From positions 310,001 through 374,000 of the forward strand of contig SIJG01000004.1 of assembly GCA_023374025.1 (NCBI GenBank): DNA of 64,000 nucleotides, given 5' to 3'. A model generated the notes under the pieces. That model had not been told where the DNA came from. It made no database searches and was given only the letters and a program-made list of their open reading frames with translations. Below are positions 28,198 through 39,139 of the stretch, piece by piece. The stretch comes from Heterodera schachtii. Taxonomy: Eukaryota; Nematoda; Chromadorea; Rhabditida; Heteroderidae. Numbering within the stretch: the stretch's first letter is position 1; every line of letters begins with the position of its first letter. A program made the position numbers and the translations under genes.

Positions 28198-30830
28198 GCC
28201 GTTAGTCCGTAAATTCGTTGCCGCGACGGCGGCCGATCCGTGCGGAATTCGAAGTGCCTAATGAGCGATGAGAAGATGAGGAACAGTTCGGCCCGCGCCA
28301 AACTCTCGCCGAGGCATTGTCTAAAGGATTTTATCATTCATTGGGCACGGCACAAAGCCAAGCCGACCCGGGGACGGCATAATTCGCACAGCTTTGGCCT
28401 TTCCTCCACCTCACCTTTTTCCGATCGAAAATGGCATAAATGCGTCGATGCGTCTCAGTGTGCCGTTTAGCGGGTCGATAAATCTTTCGGGACTGAATCG
28501 GTCGGGCTCAGAGAAATGGGCGGGGTCATTCAAAGTGACTGAAGAAGGATTTGGCAAAAAGAGTGAAAGAATTGGCAAGTGGTGACTTGAAATTTGCGGG
28601 AGGACCATTGTGCCCGAAGGGGAAAAAGAAGCCGTCGAGGGAAACATTTTCAGTACAAGTTCGGAGCAAATTAATGGGCAAAATGTTGGCCAATCGCTGA
28701 ATTTCGGCAATTGTCGCGTTCAGATAAACGAAGCGGGAACGATGGCGCAATTCCACCAGAAAACGGAATAATTATGGGAGTTTAAGTAAAATAGCGCAAT
28801 TATGGCGTGCCAATGCCAATGCCATCCTCTTCCCCCCCCCACTCGTCGCACTTCGCCCTCCTCCCCGAGTTGTTCCATCAGTTCGGCATGGCATCGCTGC
28901 TGCACTTCGGGGTGATGGAGCAGCAGCAAAATGCCCCATTTTGTGGTGGTAACTGTCGTCTCAGAACCCGCAAAAAACAAATCGAGCAGAAGCATTTTCA
29001 GTTGCTTTTCACTTAAAATTTAAAATCGAAAAAGTGAATAAAAAATGAAAGGCCAAATGACCCAAAATGGCCCATTTGTTCGCCATTTTCTTTCCGCCGG
29101 TGCATTTCGAGCATATAAGCAAAAGTGAAGTCGGTTGGATTGGCATTGGGCTGAAAGTGCCGGCGATGGTCCTTAAGAAAAAGGCCGAAATTAAGAGAAA
29201 TGCCAAAACATCGCCGGTTACTGTAGCATTACAGTAAGAAAAACGTAACCACCAAAAATCAATGAACAATTCTTGCCTCAATGTGTGAGTCGAGAAAAGC
29301 CCAGAAGTCGTCGCGGATGGCGAGCAATTGGCGCCAAGCGGAGCAAATCCATGGGAGACGAGTGGCGAACGGCGCGCAAAGGTAAAGGCCCATCACCTGA
29401 CGAAGCGGAGGATGACTGAGCAAAGTGGCGATGAGGAAGCACTCACCGGACGGACCACCAGCGAGGATTGGCGGTCCAACATTTGTTGGACACGGATAAA
29501 TGCCGGATCATCCTGGAAGGAATGGTTCAGTCGATGGCATTGGCACTTTGCCCATTTGGCCCACTGACATGGGCATAAGGTGCGACCGAACAAAATGTTG
29601 TCGATTATGTTGGCGATGCATACCGCCACCGGCTTACACACGTCCAACGGCCCACTGCAGCGGGAGCCTAAAGGAATTAGGAAAGTGCCAAAAGAAGAGC
29701 CATCCTCAAAGTGATGACCGTTGTGCAGATTTTTGGTCATCTGTCCATTTTAACTGATCACGGTAATTACGCTAATTACCTTTCGGAATCAATGCGTCCA
29801 AATGGACGATCAATGATTTCACCTGAAATATTGACAAATCAAATCACTGGGGATTGATCGATTGGCCAATCATTTGCCAAACTTCGTCCTGAATTTTCTT
29901 TTCCATCAATGCGCGGCCGAGTCCAAAATCGCGCAAAAGGTGCAGCGCAAACCGTCGCTGTTCGCGCCACTTTTCGCCTTGAATTTGCACCACTCCGTTG
30001 TGGCCATCTGCCAAAAAGGGAAAATAAATTAAAGTGAATCAATTAATAGACAATTAGTGGGCAATTGACCAATCAATGCCTTTGGGTTTTTGTCATTAGC
30101 GAATCAAAAGTTTTAATTGTTTCCATAATTATCATCCAATTTAATCTTGCCCATGAATGTGTGCGTGATGAAATTCTGCCAACGACCGCTGAACGCCTCG
30201 CCATGGGAGACGAAAAAGCGACGGAGCAAATCCACGCGAGAGACCATGCAAATCTGAGAGAGCGTTGAGGGAGTAGGGGGCATCCAACGAACGGCCCTTT
30301 TATTTGGCAATGTTTTTGTGTTTGTTGGCGTTTTGTTCGTCCTTTTCTTCGTCACCCGCCTTCCCACCGTCAAAAGGGTTTGCCTTCGTTCGGTTAGCAA
30401 CTGACCGGAATTGGACCCATCCAAAAGGTGAAAATGCCATCGTAGTCGACGTGCCACCTTTGCAGGAGGGCATCGATGTTGTGGGCACCGTGAAGAAGCA
30501 CTTTGAAAGAACGAAGGTCAATCGGTCGTTTCATTAGCTGTTTAATTGTACGTTTACCCTGCGGCATATTTCCGGCAATTAGCCACGGAGTTGGCCCCGG
30601 GGGCAGCAAACGACGCTTCCAATACAACTCGTGGAAAACGTACGAGCCGAAGAGAAGAAACAGAAACAAAGACGAGACATTGTGTGAAGGGAGGAGGGCA
30701 ATGAGAGATGGCAGAGCGAAAAGAGAGTGAGAGGACTGAACAGAACGCCAAATGGGAGGGAATTTAAAAACATAAAATAACATACAGCAAAAACGGATGC
30801 CAAAACAGCAAAAGTCAACGGGGAAAGCAC
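28198..30830 (-). CDS. Cytochrome P450, CYP2 clan (CYP33-like)
   Basis: Membrane-anchored haem monooxygenase, probably of the endoplasmic reticulum, oxidising lipophilic endogenous or foreign compounds. In order on the minus strand: hydrophobic N-terminus and proline hinge WKRRLLPPGPTPWLIAGN (about 30570-30660); GAHNIDALLQRWHVDYDG; C-helix region FVSHGEAFSGRWQ; NGVVQIQGEKWREQRRFAL and LLRDFGLGRALMEKKI (29880-30010); I-helix LFFAGSETTVTTTKWGIL (about 28930-28990); K-helix region ATIAEIQRLANILPINLLR; PERF motif FSPERFIDPLNG; haem-binding FSIGKR then QCLGESLARAELF across an intron, giving FxxGxRxC; end GLTAKF and TGA at 28198. The motifs match the large nematode CYP33/CYP2 group. The first coding exon and several small exon limits are not resolved. 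The I-helix has Ser (AGSETT) where AGTETT or AGTDTT is usual. Confidence 0.88.
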
Positions 30831-31954
30831 CAGCCAAAGAGTTGCCTGGACAAAAAGCGATGGGATGGACGACGAATGCCACCACTCTAATTAGGGGGTA
30901 ATTAACGGAGGAATGGGAGTGGTGCAATCAACTGCACATGCACGAGGGGTGCTGAATTTACGAAAAATACAAGAGGGAGCAGGGGGGGGGGTACTTATGT
31001 CGTTTACAGACCATAAAAATACAATTTTTTTTAAATCATACATATAAATTATTTCTATGGGGTTTTCGGGGTCGCTGATCTCGAAGCTGTATGATTTAAA
31101 AACTATTTTTTATGGTCTGTAAACGACATTAATACCGCAGGGGGTATCTCGAGACACACCTTGTGCATGTATTGGTGCAATTAATTAATTAATTGGCTAA
31201 TTACCTGAAAACGAACTTTTAATGGCGACCATTTCTTCCATTATTTCTCATAACCATAAAAGAAAGTGCCAATGGTTTCTTTCGTCTCCTTTCTTTCTTT
31301 GTTTGCTAAATGGCAATATAATCAAATGGTTCATTCCAATCGCCCGACAGAATAAGAAAACAAAAATTCCGGCCGGATTCTAAATGACTTTCTCCAGGGC
31401 ATTTGATTATGCCATTTGAAATTGGGTGCCGAAATGAGCAAAAAAGGAAGGGAAAGCGAAAGACGGACGAGGGAATTCCCCCGGGGGAACTTCCCCCACT
31501 CGCCCCCTGCGCATATTCAATCTCAAACTGCCTGAAATGGGCGTGGATTCATCCGACACCAATTCAGACGGATCAATGGCGACGCATTTTGAAAGGAAAG
31601 ATCATCTCCAACCCCGCGCCCCCTTTCATCCGACGGATTTGTCGTTTGAGAGCAGAGACAAAAGGGGGGGGGAGAGAGGGAATATGGGGGCATTTGGAAA
31701 GGAAAGAAAGAGGAGGGAGGGAGGAGAGACTGCTCCCGGATGCATTTTTTGAGGGGAAGGGGAGAAGCAGTTTCACATCTTCCTTTCTTTGGAGTTTGTC
31801 TTTTTAATCATTTTATTCGCAATATTATCGTAAATATTCATTCAATTGATTTGTGTGCATATACAAATGGACATTTGTGTTTTATACAACGGAAATGGCA
31901 AAAAAAAACCGAGAAAAAAGTTGGGAAACAACGAATGATTAGAAGGTGGACAGA
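30831..31954. other. Intergenic region upstream of the P450, with a small palindrome
   Basis: AT-rich sequence with no supported exon. It holds the hairpin repeat at 30995-31135 and a purine-rich stretch at 31660-31730. Confidence 0.55.
30995..31135. repeat. Palindromic (foldback) MITE-like element
   Basis: Two arms of about 45-50 bp are almost perfect reverse complements. The left arm starts TTATGTCGTTTACAGACCAT and continues to AAATCATACA. The right arm runs from TGTATGATTTAAA to ATGGTCTGTAAACGACATTA. A loop of about 45 bp separates them. The trinucleotide TAC flanks both sides and might be a short target duplication. It is non-coding, and its superfamily cannot be assigned. Confidence 0.8.
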
Positions 31955-33412
31955 TCAGAGTAAGTTCAGAGGGGCATTCGGCGGCGGAGGTGCGGAGGAA
32001 GCGGCGGAAAGTGCCGAATCGGAGGAATTGGGCCGAGCCGGGGAAAAGAGCGGGGAAAAGCCGGCGGGGACCACCTGTGGGGGAAGGAACGGAGAATGGC
32101 ACCAATCAATTTGTAATTGGAAAATGGCAAACAGTAATGACACATTCACTGATTCGCCTCTTTTGGTGGTTTCCCCTCCATTTGCCATTGCCTAAGCCAA
32201 AACCCTTTTTTGTGTCAAAAAATGGAAAAACACACTCACTTTGACTTCGATTGAATGTCCGTTGACCGAATGTTTTTCACCGGCAGCCAAACAAAGTTGC
32301 GCAGCATTAAGCGAATCGAACACCAACGAACCACAGCCACGGGGGTAAGCCACCTCAAAGAAGCGAAGCGAATTGTGAGGGTAAAACAGCGAGTTGACGG
32401 CACCGACCATTTCCAGCTGTTCGATCGTGCCAAATTGGCCAAAATGGGAACGCAAAGTGTCCAATGTGTGCCATTCCCAATTTAGACCAGATAAATGAAG
32501 ACGGCACCCAACATCAGGCTCAATGTTCTACCAATAGGGGGGATAAGAATAATTAAGAGACAAAAAAAATACCATGAAAAAGGGGATGGGGTCGTTGTCG
32601 AGGATCAGATTCATCCTTTCGCTGGAAAGCAAAATATCATTAAATAACAATTTTTAATGGAAGAAAAAGTAAGGAATGGACTATTGTCAATTGGGAAGTT
32701 AAAATAAAAAATGTGTAAAGAGTGAAAGTGAAGCAATTAGCAATGAAAATATTTTTGTATGTGTAAAAAGCGAAACCATTTTTCGAAAAAGAGTCCATTG
32801 GTTGAAATGCCATTGAAATTTACCGAGGAACGGCTCGCTTTGCGTCCACCGCTTTCCCATTGATTTTGTGGGGCCGATGGGCCATCGCAACGTCGGCCTT
32901 AAGTCAAAAAGTAAATTTGCTAATGAATTCCAATCTCTGCCGACCATTTCCGTCGTCGCGTAAGTGACGAAGCCGAACCCACGTGAGCTTCGAGTTGCCG
33001 GGTCTCTGATGACAATGCAATCGATCACATGGCCCCACTGGGAGTAATACTGACGAAGCGCGTCGTCGTTCACTTGGCCAAGGCCTCCGATGAAAAGTTT
33101 CTTGGCGAAAAGGCCAAAATTAAACTGAATGAATGAATAGCAGCACTCACTTTGCTCTGTGATTGCTGCGAATTCTGTTGGTTGTGCAGAAGAACAAATT
33201 GCACTAGCGAAGAACCGCCATTCCGAGGGAAAACCATCGACGAAGGGCCAAGGAAAGCGGCGGAGTCATCGCTGAAAGGACAACAAACGCCATTAAGCAC
33301 ACACAACCGATAGTTTTGGAAATTTAATTGAAACGAACCCGCGAAAATAATCCGGTGCCGCGTAATCTGCCGATGAAAAGTAAATGCCGGAAGGAGGCAC
33401 TTCGGAAGACAT
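31955..33412 (-). CDS. hnRNP-like protein with two RNA-recognition motifs
   Basis: Predicted single-stranded RNA-binding protein of the hnRNP A/B, squid or DAZAP type. The start at 33412 gives MSSEVPPSGIYFSSADYAAP, followed by a Gln/Asn-rich segment. RRM1 has RNP2 KLFIGGLGQ and RNP1 RGFGFVTY, with WGHVIDCIVIRDPATRSS between and ADVAMAHRPHKINGKAVDAK after. A linker exon (NLILDNDPIPFFM) leads to RRM2: RLHLSGLNWEWHTLDTLRSH, FGQFGTIEQLEMV, RNP1-like RGCGSLVF and VNGHSIEVK. The last exon is Pro/Ser/Ala-rich and ends at TGA 31955. Joins checked are in phase. RRM2 is divergent: RNP1 lacks the usual aromatic pair (RGxGFVxF). It starts 260 bp downstream of the GSKIP-like gene on the same strand, which would suit a nematode operon. 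The closest subfamily is uncertain. Confidence 0.87.
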
Positions 33413-33671
33413 TCTAACGAACACTCGGAAAATAATGGGTACAGAAATTTATCAAATATTCAATAGTTTATTGATGTGAACAAAATAGTGAGAAAATTTT
33501 TTTTTATTTTACAAAACTTTTTAAATATGATTACGGTCAAAATGAAACTGAAGGGAATGGAAGAGAAATGGGACACTCGCCTCGGAGAAGTGTAAATGAG
33601 TAACAGACCAACGAAGGGTGGGTCAATCAAAATGGACAAACATTCTGTGCTTTTCTTTGCTCCGCTCATTG

Positions 33672-34422
33672 TCAGTTCGGCTCGTCGTCCGTCCTTTGCC
33701 CCGCGTCGCTTCTCTCTGCCGCCCCTCCGCCGTTTCCCTCTGTTTCTCCGTCCTGCTGTCTTTGCTTCTGTTCCGTCTGCAAAGCGGCCAGTTTTGAAGA
33801 GAGTGCGGCGCCAAAATTCTCGCGGTACTGCTCGCTTAAGCTGTCCAACAGCTGCTCAATGGCGTCGTAGTAAGTGACGTGCATTTCCAACTGAAAAGCG
33901 AAAACTGTCACAAATAAAAGCAATTCCCTTGCAATGGTTGGTCACCTTTTGAATGTCTCCGTTCATACAGTCGAGACGGTCGGAACTCACCCGCCAGCCC
34001 CGTTGAGTGAGTTCCACGCAATAACTCTCATCTGACCAAATCCATTTGCATATTATTCAGCCAAAATATTTCCAAAATGAAACTCACTTTCCAAAGTGAC
34101 AATGTTGAGGAATATGAGCTCGGGAGTGCGGGAAAGTATTTCGGAAATGGCGATGGTTTTGACGTACGGCGCCATTTCGCGGACTGCGGCAAAAGCATCC
34201 TTCTCAAGTTGCGAGAAATTGGTACCGCACGCCTCGCAGGACACTGACGGGGCAGGCGAAGAGGGCCTTGAGAAATCGTTGACTCATTTGTACATTTGGA
34301 GTTTATTACAATATTTTCTTTTATAACTCCAACCCGGTGCTGCAATTCTCCGCGTGATTGCCAGAGGGCTCGCCATTCTCATCCACAGAATTATTTTCAT
34401 TCCCCTCACTTTTCGTTGTCAT
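33672..34422 (-). CDS. GSKIP-domain protein (GSK3-beta interaction protein homologue)
   Basis: Small cytosolic adaptor. Human GSKIP binds GSK3-beta and protein kinase A and restrains GSK3. Four exons run from the ATG at 34422 (MTTKSEGNENNSVDENGEPS) with joins in phases 2, 1 and 0. The GSKIP core is seen as VREMAPYVKTIAISEILSRT, ESYCVELTQRGWRVSSDRLD and YYDAIEQLLDSLSEQYRENF, followed by GAALSSKLAALQ. It aligns along its length with the human domain (YCLELTEAGLRVV; YSLLDTLSPAYREAFG). The C-terminal tail is Gln/Glu/Asp-rich and the N-terminus is an acidic extension containing a CEAC pair. The stop is at 33672, 260 bp before the start of the RRM gene on the same strand. Confidence 0.85.
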
Positions 34423-34640
34423 TGTCAGCCAAAATTTGTCAAGCGCCAAAAAAATAATGGAAAATCACCGAAATTAAGTGTAATTGTAAAGGATAATTAG
34501 GTAATTATTTTTTTATTTTATTACATATTTCTCCTATAGCTTTTGTTTAACACAGCGGCTCAATTTTGGGCTCTATTTTTTATTTTTAAATCAGAACGCC
34601 AAAATTTTGCAAAATTTAAAAAAAATTGGGAAAGGCGTGT

Positions 34641-35032
34641 GGGCGCTCAAGGTTGGGCGCGCACGGTTGGGCGCCAGCACGTTTTTCCAATATAGCTTTT
34701 TTATTTGTTATCCAAATCCAGCAATCTTGGTATCATTCGAAAGCTCTTAACATGCTCTATTAGTCTTACAAAAAGCGAAAAGATTTTCATGCCTGGAAAA
34801 TTTTTATTAAGAAAAAACTTCAAAATTTTGAGTTTTTCGCAATTTTCATGTATTAACTTTTTTGGTATTTGTCTAATCGCGAAGCAATAGCTTAGAAAAA
34901 GTTTCTAAATACCTTAAGCTTTCGAATGATACCAACAATGTTGATTTGGATGACAAAGAAAAAAAGTTGTAGAAAATTATAGTGGAAAAACATGCTGGCG
35001 CCCAACCGTGCGCGCCCAACGTGAGCGCCCAA
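34641..35032. repeat. Foldback element with long GC-rich inverted ends
   Basis: The left arm (34641-34760) contains GGTTGGGCGCGCACGGTTGG, GCGCCAGCACGTTTTTCC and CTTGGTATCATTCGAAAGCT. The right arm (about 34905-35032) carries the complements AGCTTTCGAATGATACCAAC, GGAAAAACATGCTGGCGCCC and AACCGTGCGCGCCCAACGTG. The arms are about 120 bp and separated by an AT-rich spacer. There is no coding capacity. No convincing target duplication was found, so the superfamily is open. Confidence 0.85.
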
Positions 35033-35214
35033 CTGACGTAGACCGAGAGGGGGTTAAATTAAAGGTCTATGCAAAATTTTAAAAAATTTATCACTAAAAA
35101 ATTTTTTTCCAAGGGCAAAAAGTTTTAATATTTTAATTCTTTTTTTAGCCAAGTGCGCAATTTAAGGTCAAAACAAACAAAACTTAGAATATTCTCCAGA
35201 ATTTTCCCTTCAAA

Positions 35215-35500
35215 ATGGTTTTATTTGGTCTATTATTGACAAAGTTATGTGCTAAAAAATGGGTCGGGGTCGTTTTCGCGCCAGCCGAGTTTTTGAACCG
35301 TAACTTTTTTCATTGTCAACCAAATCTAACTTTCTTGGTATCATTCGTTAGCTCTAAGTGTACTCTATTAATCTGCAAAATTGTAAGGTTCAAAAAAGTT
35401 ATGGCCAAAAAGACTGAAAACCTGGTTTCTACTTTTGGCCATAAGTTTGTTCAAAATTAACGAATTTTTTCGCAATTTTGCAGGCTAATAGAGAATAGAT
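35215..35500. repeat. Diverged relative of the foldback element
   Basis: CTTGGTATCATTCGTTAGCT followed by CTCTATTA-type sequence at 35335-35375 matches the inner part of the left foldback arm (34735-34770), and GCGCCAGC recurs at 35278-35285. It appears to be a decayed copy or a related family member. Confidence 0.55.
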
Positions 35501-35928
35501 ATTCCAATAAATACATAAGTACTTAAATGTCTTTTTATTGCTTGAAATATGTAAGTAACTCAAAAGAAAAACAATGGCAGATGTTTATCAGCAGATAGTT
35601 TCACATTATCAAAAGAGAGAAATAAATTAATTAACGTATATAGGCAGTGGTGAGATTAAAGGCAAATTGAGACATTTAATTGTGGAATAGAAGTGATGGA
35701 AAAGATCATCTTTAGGAGAATGGAATATTTATTTGAATTACATATTTAGTATTTAATTAAATTGAGATTGAATGGCAAAATTGAATGACCAATTAAAATT
35801 GAAGGCATTTTAGGTTTTGTGTATCAATGGAAAAAACGAGGAATGTCAAAGAAAGATAAAAGGAATGAAGATAAAATGACTGGCAGTGATTTCACATTAA
35901 TAAAATTTAACAACAACACCCCTCACAA

Positions 35929-38708
35929 TCAGCAATAAGTGGAAAAATTGCAATTGGTCCGACTGAGCAAAAAGTGGCGATAGTTTTGTAAAATGCGTTG
36001 GAAGGCACACATCCGAGCACAGCGACGCTCACTGAGCAGCGGTGGCAGTGCGACTTTGAACTCACACGAATTGGGCACCAATTGGAAGCTGTGAATTTGC
36101 TGGTCACCGCCAGTGATCAAATGGAGCTGAAAGGAGTCGACTGGCACACCATCCGCTTGAATTTGTTGTGGAGCAGTGCCAGAATAAATGAGCATTTTGT
36201 CACGAGTGTCATGAAAATTGGCCTAAATATGAGAGATGGAAATATTAAAAGTTCGACATAGAGAAAGTCCGAAAGGCCGCAAAGGCGTGTGGGATAATCT
36301 ACTGGTCCGGGATTCGTTAATATTACCTGACAAGTCCCATCACTGGTGAACAGAATCAGTGCATCGGGAAATCGATGAAAGTCGACGATGTGGAGCAAAT
36401 TGAACTGATTGTGACTTTGAGAGGAGTTTGGAAGAGATGTGCCGAGTGAGCTGGACGAATTCTCCTGAATGGGCACCGACGAACGCAATTCCCTGTCCAT
36501 GTAACCACGATAAGAGCGCATAATGGTGGCCTAAAAAGAATTTACAAATCAGAAACAAACAAAAAAAGAAAGGTGAAACTTTTTTGAGAAGTTCGTCCGA
36601 TGGACAACCGTCGTCACAATTCCATTCGACAAAATTGCCAACAAATTTTTGTGCTCGATAGGTAAAGTATCGTTGACAATAACTGCAAAAAAATTTTTTT
36701 ACCGATCAATAAAATGAGAATTCTTCTCCAGTCGGTTTTGTGTGGTAATTGTTAAAATAAAAATTGCTTTTTACGATACCTCGTTGAAAGGGACGACTGA
36801 TCGTTGAATAGCAACGACCGAGTGCCATCACGAAAAGTGACGCCGAACCCATGTTTGTTGGTGAAGTCGACCCATTTGCAGACAGAAGAGGCCGGGAGAG
36901 AGACAGGCAAAACGGGCACAATGCCTATGAAAATTATGCAAAAAACAGCAAATGAAAATACGTGAAAATGGGGGAAGACAATGAAATAATTTATACTTTT
37001 TTTGCGAGTGATGGAGAGGGGGGGGGTCGGTTCCCACTCCTTTTTCATATATAAATGAATTAAGACTGATCATACACAAAAATAACTTACTGAGAGAAGA
37101 GATTGGACTCATGAGCATGGTCATCGAGTTGATGTACTTGTCCAATGTTTGGCACATAAATCTCCCGACCCATCCACCCGACAGTTCGTCACTGCCCATG
37201 CCCGAGTCGTGGGCGGACGGGCGCTGCTTAGGCGGAGGACTATTTTTGGAAACTGTCGGTTGTTGAGGATAAAAAATAAAACAATCAGAAAATTTATAAA
37301 TATTTTTTAAAGAAAAAGTACCACATGTCTTCGCTAATGTTGTAAACTGTTGACATGAAGCACTTCTTGAGCTACAATTAATGTAAAATATTGAGGGAAA
37401 ATAAAGAAAAACCCAAACAAACAATTGCTGCAAATTGTTTCCATCAATAAAACTGCGGTTCAAATTAGGCGGATTCAGTGACGAATGCGCCAACATTTCC
37501 CCAATGGTAAGTCGCTGCTTAGGCTCACGAATTAAGGTCCTGAAAATTAAAAAGCAAGACAAATATTGAAAGGAACGCGAATTTCCCACCGTTTGATGAG
37601 GTCAAAAGCACTCTTTGAAAGGGGCGGATAACGCACGGGAAAAGAGTAATCGCAGCGACGGATGCGCGAGTAAGTCGACTCCAAATTGGAACTGTGGAAC
37701 GGAGGGTAGCCGAAGAGCATCGAGAAGAAAGTGCACGCCACGGCCCAACTTTCGGAGTGAACGGAATGGCCCCTGAAAAATGGGAAATGGTAACACAAAA
37801 CCAGGGTTTTATGTGCTAAATTCTCGGGTTGCTCGTCGAATGTTCTTTTTACTTTTTGTCAATGACTTCGGCTGGCACATAATTTGGCGTTCCGCACACC
37901 GTGTGGTGACGACGCATTTCCATCTCGCGAATTGAGCAGCAAAAGCCAAAATCAGCCAATTTAACCGTCATTTGCGAAGACAACAGAATGTTTCCTTAAA
38001 CGCGTGTTGTTAAATTAAAAAAGTGAAACCAAAACTAAAACCCGGCTTTATGTCCCTGTGAAGCAATCCGCAGTCATTGTGCAAATAGCGGACAGCGAGC
38101 AGTAATTGCCGCATCAGCACGACCGCGTCATGTTCCAACAAAAACCGTTCTTAAACGTGTTGAAAAGGTTTTTTGAATTGTTACAAATGATATTAATGGG
38201 ACCCTGTGAAGAAAAGGAATCGATGTGTTGGGCCAAAGTCATTGGACAATATTCCAAAAGCATGTAAATGTTTTCGCAGTCCTCAAAAGTATTGTACAAT
38301 GCCACAATGTTCGAATGACGGAGCGAATAATGTGTATAAATCTGCAATAAAATTTTAAAGTTTCATATTCTTTGTCCTGCCCATAAATGTGACACCTCTT
38401 TCCGAATTTTGGCGATTTGCGACCGCGACTTTAACGATCGCCTCGAAATGACTTTCAGGGCGAAGTTTTGTCTGTTGTTGTACGCCAAAAAACACTTGGC
38501 GAAACCACCCTAAACGAAAGAGGTTCGGAAATCAGCGAGAATTGACCGAAAAACAACTGACTCTCCCAAGCAAATGACCAATCAAATAATCTTCCCCAGT
38601 TCTGCTGTCATGCACCCACCGAGCCGGACCAGAATTGTTTAGGTTCGGCACTGAATTTACCCTCGAATCACCACACAAAGTACTTTTGAAACAAGGATGG
38701 GCATTCAT
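35929..38708 (-). CDS. plk: Polo-like kinase with two polo boxes (divergent)
   Basis: Ser/Thr kinase of the Polo family, acting in mitosis and at centrosomes. Minus-strand exons: 38562-38708, 38396-38509, 38203-38341, 38042-38149, 37853-37994, 37590-37772, 37423-37539, then several for the C-terminal half. Start MNAHPCFKSTLC. The kinase has the Polo glycine loop LLGRGGFAKCF, FALKVI lysine, RFLLEHDAVVLMRQLLLAVR, catalytic HRDIKPGNILL and LADFGF. Polo box 1 is VCKWVDFTNKHGFGVTFRDG with YCQRYFTYRAQKFVGNFVEW. Polo box 2 is FHRFPDALILFTSDGTCQ with NFHDTRDKMLIYSG. Two conserved motifs are changed: CGTPNYVPAEV replaces CGTPNYIAPEV, and GHSVHSESWAVAC has Glu at the usual invariant Asp of helix F. The polo boxes resemble PLK1-3 more than PLK4. 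The exact orthologue (plk-1, -2 or -3) is not settled. Stop TGA at 35929. Confidence 0.88.
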
Positions 38709-39139
38709 AGGCAATGCTAAAACACCGAAAGTAAAACAAAACATAACTGACAATGATTTGTTTTTTTATTCTTAAATTAAAATGCGCAAATTTGTGTTTC
38801 TTTTTAAATACATAACATATTTTAATATTTTTATTTAAATCCAGAGAAACAAAGTATCAAAATATTGTGTACGAGTATACAACAGTATATAATAAAATAT
38901 ATTCAAAAATCCACATGCTATTATACTTTATACAAAACTTTTTGTTGAAAAGATGAAATGGTTGAGATTATCAGAGAGGTGATTTAAAGTTAAATGAAAG
39001 TATTGTGGGTTTGACTAATACAGCGAATGTTCGGCATTATTTCTTGTCAAATGGGTTTTCTCTCCCTCCATTTTCCTCTCTTTCCCTCAACGGTTCGTCT
39101 CCGCCATTCGCTGCCATTTGTTGTGCCATCATTTCACTT
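38709..39139. other. AT-rich spacer
   Basis: About 430 bp of AT-rich sequence between the Polo-like kinase start and the stop of the PP2C-like gene, both on the minus strand. No element was recognised. Confidence 0.5.

Larger units (their letters stand above)
34423..35928. other. Repeat-rich intergenic region
   Basis: AT-rich sequence between the GSKIP-like gene and the Polo-like kinase. It holds the foldback element at 34641-35032 and a related degenerate copy at about 35215-35500. No coding exon was recognised. Confidence 0.65.
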
